A stretch of DNA of 35,780 nucleotides from CAZCSH01 sp964501545 (GCA_964501545.1 CAZCSH010000001.1:1-35780); one strand, 5' to 3'. Positions 29,036 to 35,780 are shown, counted from the first letter of the stretch. Made by a program: numbers and translations. Notes: generated from the sequence alone by a model not told the origin.

Positions 29036-31981
29036 ATGCCAGAAGATATTATTAAAATTCGAGGAGCCGGAGTTCACCCCATTAGAAAATCTTCAATTTC
29101 TAACGGGGCAAGTAATTTTATCAGGATAAGAGGAGCGCGAGTACACAACCTCCAAAATATTAATGTTGATATACCTAAAAATAAATTGGTCGTCATTACT
29201 GGAATTTCGGGTTCTGGCAAGTCCTCTTTAGCTTTTGATACTTTGTATGCTGAAGGTCAGAGAAGATACGTTGAATCATTGTCTGCTTATGCTCGTCAGT
29301 TTCTGGGGGTTATGGACAAACCCGATGTTGATAGGATAGAAGGTATTTCTCCTGCCATTTCCATAGACCAGAGAAAAGCAGCTCACAATCCTCGTTCCAC
29401 TGTCGGAACAATTACCGAGATTTATGATTATCTCCGTCTTCTGTTTGCTCGCATAGGCATACCTCATTGTCCAAAATGTGGAAAGGAGGTTTCTCGCCAA
29501 ACAATAGACCAGATAAAAGATCAAATATTAAAGCTCTCAAAAGGAACAGAGTTTACTATTTTAGGCCCTGTTGTTCGTGGAAAAAAAGGAGAACACATGG
29601 GAGTTTTAGAAGAGATTAGTAGAGGGGGGTTTGTCAGGGTTCGGGTGGATGGCATTGTTCATCGAGTGGAAGAGATTTTAGAGAGAGCCCTTGACAGAAA
29701 GAAAAAGCACAATATTGAGGTGGTGGTTGATAGATTAGTTTTGGCCAAAGACCTTGACAAATCGAGATTAGTTGATTCTCTGGAAACTGGTTTGAAGTTG
29801 GGCAAGGGCATAGCTATAGTTTCCTTTGATTCTAAAAAGAAAGCAGAAGAGATGGTTTTTAGCGAGCACTTCGCTTGTGAGAAGTGCGGTCTTTCCTTGC
29901 CTGCTTTGGAACCCCGCCTTTTTTCTTTTAACTCGCCCTATGGAGCTTGTCCTGTTTGCCAGGGGTTAGGAAAGAAGTTAGAAGTAGCTCCAGACCTAGT
30001 TATTCCTAATTCCAATCTGACAATTGGGGAAGGGGCTATTTTCCCTTGGGCTCACGCTTCCCACAAAATAGGCAGACAAGGATACTTTTGGTGGCAGCTC
30101 CAGGACCTGGCCAAAGAACACAATTTTTCTTTGAACGTGCCGGTTAAAGACTTGCCCAAGAAAGTGGTAGAGTTGATACTTTACGGAAACGGAGGGCAAA
30201 AGAAAGGCGATGAAATAGGCTCGGTAGGCGAAGAGGATAAATCCTCTTCTTCAGCTTCGTCAGCTAAAGCTGACTTGCTTTTTGAAGGAGTAATACCTAA
30301 TTTAGAAAGGAGGTATCATGAAACAGATTCAGAATATACTAGAGAAGAGATTGAACAGTACATGGTGGAGAAGCGGTGTGAGGTCTGTCAGGGTAAGAGG
30401 TTAAAGCCCGAAGCTCTGGCTGTAACCATTTCTGGAAAATCCATAAATAAAGTTGTGACTTTGGCTATTAGTGAAAGCCAGAACTTCTTTTCTAAACTGA
30501 AGCTGAAAGAGAATGAATTTAAGATTGCCCAGCCCATTGTCAAAGAAATAATAAACCGCCTTCAGTTTTTAATAGATGTTGGTTTGGATTATTTAACTTT
30601 AGACAGGAAAGCTGACACTTTGGCAGGCGGGGAAGAACAGAGAATTAGGCTGGCCACTCAAATAGGCTCCAAACTAACTGGGGTTTTGTATATTTTAGAT
30701 GAGCCCTCCGTTGGTCTCCATCCCAGAGACCAAGGAAGGCTGATTGAGACTTTAAAGAAGTTGAGAGATTTAGGCAATACTGTAGTGGTCGTAGAGCATG
30801 ACCCCCAAACCATAAAAGCTGCTGATTGGATAATAGATGTAGGTCCCAGAGCAGGGAAGCACGGAGGCAAGATTGTTTTTGAAGGGACGCCAAAGAGTTT
30901 AATGAGGTCCAAGACTTTAACCGGGGAATATTTATCAGGCAGGAAGAAGGTGGAAGCTAAAAATCAGATAAAAACAAAGTCCAATCCTCAAAATTATTTG
31001 GTTGTTAAAGGAGCCAAAGAGCACAATTTAAAAAATATTGATGTTAAGTTTCCTTTGAATAAGTTTGTTTCTATTACCGGAGTTTCGGGCTCGGGCAAGA
31101 GCTCTCTTATGAATGATATTTTAGCCAGAGCCCTCTTAAAGCAGTTTTACAAAGCTAAAGATGAACCAGGGCAATATAAAGAGATAAGAGGCAGGGAGCA
31201 TTTGAATAAAGTAGTTTTAGTAGACCAGTCACCCATTGGCCGTACCCCGAGAAGTAATCCAGCTACCTACACCGGTGCCTTTTCCTATATAAGAGACCTT
31301 TTTACCAGGACCAAAGAAGCAAGGGTGAGGGGTTATTTGCCAGGCCGCTTTTCCTTTAACTTAAAAGGAGGAAGGTGTGAGGCCTGTGAGGGGCAAGGAG
31401 TTAAGAAGATTGAGATGTACTTTTTGCCAGATGTTTATGTTCAGTGCGCAGACTGCAAAGGCAAGAGGTTTAATCAGGAAACCTTATCTATTGAATACAA
31501 AGGAAAGAACATTTCTCAGGTTTTGGAAATGACAGTAGAAGAAGCTCTTGAGTTTTTCAAGAACATTCCAGGATTGGCAGATAAATTAGAGACTTTGAAT
31601 GAAGTTGGTTTGGGTTATCTGCAGTTGGGACAGCCTGCTCCTTCTCTCTCTGGTGGAGAAGCCCAGAGAATTAAGCTGGCAGCAGAACTTTCCAGAAAGA
31701 GCACTGGCAGGAGCTTGTATATTTTAGACGAACCAACCACCGGGCTCCATCCAGATGACATTAAAAAGCTTTTGTTTGTTTTGCGAGAGCTGGTTAATAA
31801 AGGAAATACTGTTTTATGCATTGAGCACAATTTAGACATTATTAAGAATACTGAGTGGGTTTTAGATTTGGGCCCAGAAGGCGGAGATAAAGGAGGCAAG
31901 ATTGTGGCAGAGGGAACACCCAAGGAGATTGCCAGAAACAAAAAGAGCTACACCGGACAATACTTGAAATCTGTTGTCTAA
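29036..31981 (+). CDS. uvrA: UvrABC system protein A (excinuclease ATPase), with two in-frame palindrome insertions
   Basis: The damage-recognition ATPase of nucleotide excision repair, 981 residues against about 940 in E. coli. Walker A1 GISGSGKSSLAFDT (near 55), zinc cysteines CPKC, CEKC, CPVC and CEVC, signature 1 TLAGGEEQRIRLA (near 530), Walker B LDEPSVGLH, Walker A2 GVSGSGKSSL (near 685), second zinc finger CEACEGQGVKK..CADCKGKRF, signature 2 SLSGGEAQRIKLA and LDEPTTGLH. Signature 1 has Ala where most UvrAs have Ser. Two stretches do not belong to the family: residues about 14-25 (PIRKSSISNGAS, P1 element E), flanked by near-duplicate IRGAGVH / IRGARVH, and residues about 395-414 (GSVGEEDKSSSSASSAKADL, P2 copy d). 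Both keep the frame and lie in the N-terminal tail and a variable loop. Confidence 0.97.
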   Translation: MPEDIIKIRGAGVHPIRKSSISNGASNFIRIRGARVHNLQNINVDIPKNKLVVITGISGSGKSSLAFDTLYAEGQRRYVESLSAYARQFLGVMDKPDVDRIEGISPAISIDQRKAAHNPRSTVGTITEIYDYLRLLFARIGIPHCPKCGKEVSRQTIDQIKDQILKLSKGTEFTILGPVVRGKKGEHMGVLEEISRGGFVRVRVDGIVHRVEEILERALDRKKKHNIEVVVDRLVLAKDLDKSRLVDSLETGLKLGKGIAIVSFDSKKKAEEMVFSEHFACEKCGLSLPALEPRLFSFNSPYGACPVCQGLGKKLEVAPDLVIPNSNLTIGEGAIFPWAHASHKIGRQGYFWWQLQDLAKEHNFSLNVPVKDLPKKVVELILYGNGGQKKGDEIGSVGEEDKSSSSASSAKADLLFEGVIPNLERRYHETDSEYTREEIEQYMVEKRCEVCQGKRLKPEALAVTISGKSINKVVTLAISESQNFFSKLKLKENEFKIAQPIVKEIINRLQFLIDVGLDYLTLDRKADTLAGGEEQRIRLATQIGSKLTGVLYILDEPSVGLHPRDQGRLIETLKKLRDLGNTVVVVEHDPQTIKAADWIIDVGPRAGKHGGKIVFEGTPKSLMRSKTLTGEYLSGRKKVEAKNQIKTKSNPQNYLVVKGAKEHNLKNIDVKFPLNKFVSITGVSGSGKSSLMNDILARALLKQFYKAKDEPGQYKEIRGREHLNKVVLVDQSPIGRTPRSNPATYTGAFSYIRDLFTRTKEARVRGYLPGRFSFNLKGGRCEACEGQGVKKIEMYFLPDVYVQCADCKGKRFNQETLSIEYKGKNISQVLEMTVEEALEFFKNIPGLADKLETLNEVGLGYLQLGQPAPSLSGGEAQRIKLAAELSRKSTGRSLYILDEPTTGLHPDDIKKLLFVLRELVNKGNTVLCIEHNLDIIKNTEWVLDLGPEGGDKGGKIVAEGTPKEIARNKKSYTGQYLKSVV
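29077..29108 (+). repeat. P1 palindromic element E (32-bp mini copy, in frame inside uvrA)
   Basis: CCCCATTAGAAA (29077-29088) and TTTCTAACGGGG (29097-29108) pair with a single mismatch around an 8-nt loop. It is translated as PIRKSSISNG. Flanking codons for IRGAGVH and IRGARVH look like a diverged duplication around the insertion. Confidence 0.7.
30219..30277 (+). repeat. P2 palindromic element, copy d (in frame inside uvrA)
   Basis: GCTCGGTAGGCGAAGAGGAT, AA, ATCCTCTTC, TTCAGCTTCG, TCAGCT-AA-AGCTGA, CTTGC: two perfect hairpins (GAAGAGGAT/ATCCTCTTC and TCAGCT/AGCTGA) in the same order as the trpS copy. It is translated as a Ser/Ala-rich loop in UvrA just before FEGVIPNLERRY. Confidence 0.7.
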
Positions 31982-31984
31982 CTC

Positions 31985-32012
31985 TTGACAAAATTCTCAA
32001 TTCCATTATAGT
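31985..32012 (+). promoter_or_regulatory. Promoter of groESL
   Basis: TTGACA (31985-31990), a 16-bp spacer and TATAGT (32007-32012), starting four bases after the uvrA stop; the leader to the groES ATG is about 25 nt. No CIRCE inverted repeat (TTAGCACTC/GAGTGCTAA) is present, so HrcA control is not indicated. Confidence 0.65.
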
Positions 32013-32044
32013 TGAATTTAGTCATTAAAGAACTAACAAATAAT

Positions 32045-32335
32045 ATGCAAATCAAACCTTTATCAGACCACATCTTAATTGAACCGATGAAAGAAGAAGA
32101 AAAAACTAAGACCGGCATTTTGCTTCCTGATGTAGCAGAAAAAGAAAAGCCTGAGCAGGGCAAGGTTATTGCGGTGGGTCCCGGCAAGACAACTTCTTCT
32201 GGTAAAGTCATTCCCCTTGATGTTAAAGTGGGAGATAAGGTTTTATTTACTAAATATGCTCCTCAGGAAATAAAGATTGAGGACAAAGAATACTTAATCG
32301 CAAAAGCAGAAGATATATTAGCAATTCTTGAATAA
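32045..32335 (+). CDS. groES: Co-chaperonin GroES
   Basis: A 96-residue co-chaperonin that caps GroEL. MQIKPLSDHILIEP, the mobile-loop region EEEKTKTGILLPDVAEKEKP, GKVIAVGPGK, VKVGDKVLFTKYAPQEIKIE and YLIAKAEDILAIL are in the family order. The ATG at 32045 was chosen over an upstream TTG at 32012 that overlaps the promoter and would add 11 atypical residues. groEL starts 5 bp after its stop. Confidence 0.96.
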   Translation: MQIKPLSDHILIEPMKEEEKTKTGILLPDVAEKEKPEQGKVIAVGPGKTTSSGKVIPLDVKVGDKVLFTKYAPQEIKIEDKEYLIAKAEDILAILE

Positions 32336-32340
32336 CTACT

Positions 32341-33993
32341 ATGGCAAAACAAATTCTTTTTAATGAAGCTGCCAGAAAAAAATTAATGGCTGGCATTGAT
32401 AAAATAACCGACGCTATTAAGGTAACCCTGGGTCCTAAAGCAAGATTGGTTGTTTTGGACAAGGGGTTTGGTTCTCCGGATATTTCCGATGACGGTGTTA
32501 CTATTGCCAAAGAAATTGAATTGGAAGACAAAGTTGAAAATCTTGGAGCAGAAATTGTAAAAGAAGTAGCAGAAAAAACAAGTGATGCGGCTGGAGATGG
32601 AACAACCACCGCCGTTGTTTTAACCCAGGCCATAGTTTCTGAAGGTTTAAAAAATGTGGCAGCTGGAGCCGATCCCTTGGCATTAAAGCGAGGGATTCAA
32701 AAAGGAGTAAAAGCAGTGATTGATTATTTAAAAACCAATTCAAAGCCCATTTCCCAGAAGGAAGAGATTGCCCAGGTGGCGACCATTGCCAGCTTGGATC
32801 CGGAAGTTGGAAATTTAATTGCCGATATTTTTGCAGAAGTCGGCAAAGACGGAGTCATTACTGTTGAAGAATCGAAGAAATTTGGTTTGGAAAAAGAAAT
32901 TGTAAAAGGACTTCAATTTGATAGAGGGTACATTTCTCCTTATATGATTACTGATGCCGAAAGAATGGAAGCAGTGTATGAAAATCCCCGCATTCTAATT
33001 ACAGATAAAAAAATTTCATCCATACAGGAAATATTGCCCATTCTTGAAAAACTAGCTCAAAAAGGTGCAAAAGATTTGGTGATCATTGCTGATGAAGTAG
33101 AAGGCGAGGCTTTGGCTACTTTAGTAATTAATAAACTTCGCGGGACATTTAATACTTTAGCTATCAAAGCTCCTGGTTTTGGCGATAGGCGAAAAGAAAT
33201 GCTGGAAGATATCGCTAAAATTACAGGGACAACTGTACTTTCTGAGGAGATTGGTAAAAAAGTAGAAAATGCAGATGTACGCGATTTGACAAATGCAGAT
33301 TGGGGTGATTTAGGGGAGGCTAAAAAAGTAATTTCAACTAAAGAAAATACTATTATTATTGGTGGATGGGGACAAGAAAATAAACCAGGAGAAGTTCAAA
33401 AGAGAATCGCGCAGATAAAAGCGGAATTAAAAACTACCGAATCAGAATTTGACAAAGAAAAATTAGAAGAAAGATTGGCAAAATTATCAGGTGGCGTTGC
33501 GGTAATCAAAGTCGGAGCAGCCACTGAAGTTGAACAAAAAGCCAGACAGAAAAAAACAGAAAACGCTTTAAATGCCACGAGGGCAGCAGTTGAAGAAGGA
33601 ATTTTACCGGGTGGCGGGGTCCCTCTTTTAAATGCTATTCCGGTTTTAGAAAAAATTGAATTAGATGGCGATGAAAAAACCGGCTTGAATATTTTAAAGC
33701 GAGCCTTAGAGAAACCAATCAGGCAAATTGCTGAAAACGCTGGCTTGGATGGCGCAGTAGTAGTGGCCAAAGTGAAGGAGATGGGTGGGAATTCTGGTTT
33801 TGATGCTCAAAAAATGGAATATGGAGATTTAATTAAAACCGGAATTATAGACCCTACTAAAGTTATTAGAACCATTTTAGAAAATGCCGCTTCAGCCGCT
33901 TCAATGTTCTTAACCACAGAAGCTGTTGTCGCCGAGTTGCCTCAAAAGAAAGACAACACTCCTCAAATACCTTCAATGGGAGCTGAATACTAA
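32341..33993 (+). CDS. groEL: Chaperonin GroEL
   Basis: The 60-kDa ring chaperonin, 550 residues. LGPKARLVVLDKGFGSPDIS, DDGVTIAKEIELEDK (with the Asp52 equivalent), AAGDGTTTAVVLTQAI (Asp87 equivalent), FDRGYISPYMITD, GTFNTLAIKAPGFGDRRKEML, LSGGVAVIKVGAATEVE, NATRAAVEEGILPGGG and GIIDPTKVIRTILENAASAA cover all three domains. The residue aligned with catalytic Asp398 is Asn408 (context KTENALNATRA, codon AAC at 33562-33564), an unusual change. The C-terminus ends PQIPSMGAEY without the Gly-Gly-Met tail of E. coli. Its base composition looks more A-rich than that of neighbouring genes such as uvrA, by eye only. Confidence 0.97.
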   Translation: MAKQILFNEAARKKLMAGIDKITDAIKVTLGPKARLVVLDKGFGSPDISDDGVTIAKEIELEDKVENLGAEIVKEVAEKTSDAAGDGTTTAVVLTQAIVSEGLKNVAAGADPLALKRGIQKGVKAVIDYLKTNSKPISQKEEIAQVATIASLDPEVGNLIADIFAEVGKDGVITVEESKKFGLEKEIVKGLQFDRGYISPYMITDAERMEAVYENPRILITDKKISSIQEILPILEKLAQKGAKDLVIIADEVEGEALATLVINKLRGTFNTLAIKAPGFGDRRKEMLEDIAKITGTTVLSEEIGKKVENADVRDLTNADWGDLGEAKKVISTKENTIIIGGWGQENKPGEVQKRIAQIKAELKTTESEFDKEKLEERLAKLSGGVAVIKVGAATEVEQKARQKKTENALNATRAAVEEGILPGGGVPLLNAIPVLEKIELDGDEKTGLNILKRALEKPIRQIAENAGLDGAVVVAKVKEMGGNSGFDAQKMEYGDLIKTGIIDPTKVIRTILENAASAASMFLTTEAVVAELPQKKDNTPQIPSMGAEY

Positions 33994-34013
33994 AGAGGAA
34001 TTAGGTTTTAAAT

Positions 34014-34050
34014 TAAGAACTTCTCCGGCTTGAAATCGGGGGAGTTCTTA
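34014..34050. terminator. Hairpin after groEL overlapping the lemA promoter
   Basis: TAAGAACTTCTCCG (34014-34027) pairs with CGGGGGAGTTCTTA (34037-34050), 14 pairs with two wobbles around a 9-nt loop. It is terminator-grade in strength but is followed by GTTATACTGG rather than a T-run. The loop contains the -35 box of the lemA promoter. Confidence 0.5.
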
Positions 34051-34058
34051 GTTATACT
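34030..34058 (+). promoter_or_regulatory. Promoter of lemA-htpX
   Basis: TTGAAA (34030-34035), a 17-bp spacer and TATACT (34053-34058); the lemA ATG is 41 nt after the -10. The -35 lies in the loop of the post-groEL hairpin, so the two signals overlap. Confidence 0.6.
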
Positions 34059-34099
34059 GGTGATAGGTCGCATTTTTTTATTCTTAAGAACTTTTCATT

Positions 34100-34651
34100 A
34101 TGGAATGGTATAAAATAATTCTAATTATCCTGGGCTTAATAGTTCTCTGGATAATTTTAGCTTATAACCGCTTAATTACCTTGCGAAACAGGGCCAAAGA
34201 AGCCTGGTCAGACATAGACGTTCAGCTAAAAAGAAGGTACAACTTAATCCCTAATTTGGTGGAAACAGTTAAGGGCTATGCCAGCCATGAGAGGGGGCTG
34301 TTTGAGAAGGTAACTCAAGCTAGGGCTCAAGCTATGGGGGCCAAGAGCGTCAAAGAAAGGGAGACTGCTGAAAACCAGCTAAGTTCTACTTTGAAATCCT
34401 TGTTTGCTGTAGCAGAAAGCTATCCTGATTTAAAAGCTTCTACTAACTTCCTGGAGTTGCAAAGAGAGCTTCGGGACGCAGAAGATAAAATTCAGGCAGC
34501 CCGCCGTTTTTACAACACCAATGTCAGGGATTTAAACACAAAGATAGAGAGTTTTCCTGTAAATCTGGTGGCCACTATCTTGGGTTTTAAGCTGATGGAG
34601 TTTTTTGAGGCAGAGAGCGGAGCTCGAGAAGTTCCTTCGGTTAAGTTTTAA
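34100..34651 (+). CDS. lemA: LemA family protein
   Basis: 183 residues with one N-terminal membrane helix (residues about 5-24), then the LemA all-helical domain: AYNRLITLRNRAKEAWSDID, VQLKRRYNLIPNLVETVKGY, SHERGLFEKVTQARAQA, AVAESYPDLKASTNFLELQR and RFYNTNVRDLNTKIESFPVN. The N-terminus is predicted outside and the helical bundle in the cytoplasm in characterised members; the biochemical role is unknown. It lies 8 bp before htpX, a pairing found in many bacteria, suggesting a shared role in membrane protein quality control. Confidence 0.96.
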   Translation: MEWYKIILIILGLIVLWIILAYNRLITLRNRAKEAWSDIDVQLKRRYNLIPNLVETVKGYASHERGLFEKVTQARAQAMGAKSVKERETAENQLSSTLKSLFAVAESYPDLKASTNFLELQRELRDAEDKIQAARRFYNTNVRDLNTKIESFPVNLVATILGFKLMEFFEAESGAREVPSVKF

Positions 34652-34659
34652 ATATATTC

Positions 34660-35565
34660 ATGAACCTTTATACTCAGGCCGAAAGCAATGTTCGGAAAAC
34701 TTGGTTTTATTTGTTCTTTTTTCTTTTATTAATAATTGGGGTGGGCTGGGTTATTTCTTATTTTCTGGGCAGTTCAGTTGTTCTCTGGCTAGCCGTTATT
34801 CTCAGTATTCTCATTAATTTCTTTGCCTACTGGTATTCTGATAAAGTGGTTTTGGCAATGACCAAGGCAAAACCCATTGAAAAGAGAGATAATCCAGAAT
34901 TGTACAGGCTGGTTGAGAACCTCTCTATTACAGCAGGGCTTCCTTTACCCAGAATCTATATTATTAATTCTAGCCAGCCCAATGCTTTTGCTACAGGCAG
35001 AGATGCCAAACACGCCGTGGTCGCTGTGACCAAAGGATTATTAGATAAGTTAGAGAGGGCAGAGCTGGAGGGAGTAATAGCTCATGAGCTGTCTCACATT
35101 GGGAACAAAGACATGTTGTTGCAGACAGCAGTAGTCGTCTTGGTTGGTATGATAGTTATTATGACAGATTTCTTCTTTCGAATTAGTTTTTGGGGAGGAG
35201 CAGGTAGAAGAAACAGTAGAGATAGCGGTCAATTAGGAGCTATTATGATTGTAGTGGCTTTAGCTCTGGCCATTTTAGCTCCCATTTTTGCCAACCTGAT
35301 AAAACTGGCTATTTCCAGAAAAAGAGAGTTTTTGGCAGATGCTTCCGGCGCTCTTTTAACAAGGTATCCTGAAGGATTAGCTCGGGCTTTGGAAAAGATT
35401 TCGGCAGACCCTAATGTTTTAGCAGGGGCGAATGACGCCAACTCTCACTTGTACATTGCCAGTCCTTTTCGGGGAAAAGAAAGCAGGTCTTGGCTCCATA
35501 GATTATTTATGACCCATCCCCCGGTAGAAGAGAGAATTAGCGCTTTACGCTCACTGAAAATTTAA
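34660..35565 (+). CDS. htpX: Zinc metalloprotease HtpX homolog (M48 family)
   Basis: A membrane-bound M48B protease of 301 residues that cleaves damaged membrane proteins. Two N-terminal membrane helices (residues about 15-65), NLSITAGLPLPRIYIINSSQ, NAFATGRDAKHAVVAVTKGL, then the zinc site EGVIAHELSHIGNKD (HELSH, near residue 142), two more helices (about 155-175 and 195-220) and SRKREFLADASGAL, where the Glu is the third zinc ligand. HPPVEERISALRSL ends the protein, as usual. The catalytic set is intact. It probably shares the lemA promoter. Confidence 0.96.
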   Translation: MNLYTQAESNVRKTWFYLFFFLLLIIGVGWVISYFLGSSVVLWLAVILSILINFFAYWYSDKVVLAMTKAKPIEKRDNPELYRLVENLSITAGLPLPRIYIINSSQPNAFATGRDAKHAVVAVTKGLLDKLERAELEGVIAHELSHIGNKDMLLQTAVVVLVGMIVIMTDFFFRISFWGGAGRRNSRDSGQLGAIMIVVALALAILAPIFANLIKLAISRKREFLADASGALLTRYPEGLARALEKISADPNVLAGANDANSHLYIASPFRGKESRSWLHRLFMTHPPVEERISALRSLKI

Positions 35566-35642
35566 AATAATGGAAATCGGATATCCATTACTTGGACATT
35601 ACCACTTAAATAGAATAAAAGCATTTATAAACGAGAAATTAC

Positions 35643-35731
35643 GGAAGGGTGCAGGAGTGGTTTAACTGGCGGTCCTGGAAAGACCGTGTGCTCAAAAGGT
35701 ACCGTGGGTTCGAATCCCACCCCTTCCGCCA
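35643..35731 (+). tRNA. tRNA-Ser (anticodon GGA)
   Basis: Acceptor GGAAGGG pairs with CCCTTCC, D-arm GCAGGAGTGGTTTAACTGGC, anticodon arm CGGTC-CTGGAAA-GACCG with GGA, a long class II variable arm (TGTGCTCAAAAGGTACC) and T-arm GTGGGTTCGAATCCCAC. The discriminator is G and CCA is encoded, unlike the tRNA-Leu in this window. The spacer from htpX (35566-35642) shows nothing else recognisable. Confidence 0.96.
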
Positions 35732-35765
35732 AGGTCTTTTTAACAAAAATTCATTATTAAAAACT

Positions 35766-35780
35766 ATGAAACTTACGCTT
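35766..35780 (+). CDS. Possible start of a further gene, cut by the window end
   Basis: ATGAAACTTACGCTT (MKLTL) opens a frame at the very end, after an AT-rich stretch downstream of tRNA-Ser. Five codons are too few to identify anything, and no ribosome-binding site is seen. Confidence 0.2.

Noticed and set aside
31985..32045. CIRCE-type HrcA operator before groES
   Set aside because: No TTAGCACTC / GAGTGCTAA inverted repeat is present in the spacer.

Overview
The window reads as a scaffold from an uncultivated Patescibacteria/CPR bacterium, most likely a Parcubacteria-type lineage. This is inferred from gene content, not from a marker search. Signs for it are: an O-antigen ligase/TPR fusion; a solute-binding protein with an embedded peptidoglycan-binding domain; a UvrC without its C-terminal helix-hairpin-helix part; an unusually short YchF; a cupin-type glucose-6-phosphate isomerase; compact AT-leaning DNA; and few Shine-Dalgarno sites. 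The standard code fits (rpsF ends in TGA). Three 100-N gaps (1636-1735, 19416-19515, 26901-27000) mark scaffold joins.

Layout. 1-2068: 3' part of a LamG surface protein, then a HigB/HigA-type toxin-antitoxin pair around a gap. 2190-14809 (+): wzy/TPR membrane protein, rpoB, rpoC, ftsK, recA. 14848-16903 (-): ychF-rpsF-ssb-rpsR. 16928-18355 (+): phosphomannomutase/phosphoglucomutase, convergent with trpS (-). 19516-26899 (-): uvrC, a small holin-like membrane protein, secG, solute-binding protein, cupin GPI, galU, tRNA-Leu(CAG), rnj. 27026-28919 (-): CapA-like protein and a secreted HExxH protein. 29036-35565 (+): uvrA, groES-groEL, lemA-htpX, followed by tRNA-Ser(GGA).

Functions group into core transcription and RNA decay (rpoB, rpoC, rnj), chromosome maintenance and repair (recA, ftsK, ssb, uvrA, uvrC), sugar-phosphate and nucleotide-sugar supply for the envelope (cupin GPI, phosphomutase, galU, wzy), protein quality control (groESL, htpX, lemA) and export (secG).

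The most striking signal is not a gene. Short palindromic elements are scattered through the window. Family P1 has arms CCCCGTTAGAA...TTCTAACGGGG. Four full copies (two of 83 bp, two of about 130 bp) sit directly before ftsK, ssb, rnj and the GPI gene, and a 32-bp mini copy lies in frame inside uvrA. Family P2 (tandem hairpins within a TCGGT..CGA/CTTCG framework) occurs at rpoB-rpoC, recA/rpsR, upstream of trpS, in the TA spacer, and again in frame inside uvrA. A third motif is in frame inside the CapA gene. Some copies supply the ends of proteins (RpoC, RecA, S18, GPI), some carry promoter- or terminator-like sequence, and two of the three assembly gaps touch P2 copies. Other points of note are a probable attenuator in the rpoB leader, several consensus -10 boxes so close to ATG that leaderless mRNAs are likely, a GroEL with Asn in place of catalytic Asp398, and a YchF that lacks its coiled-coil domain.
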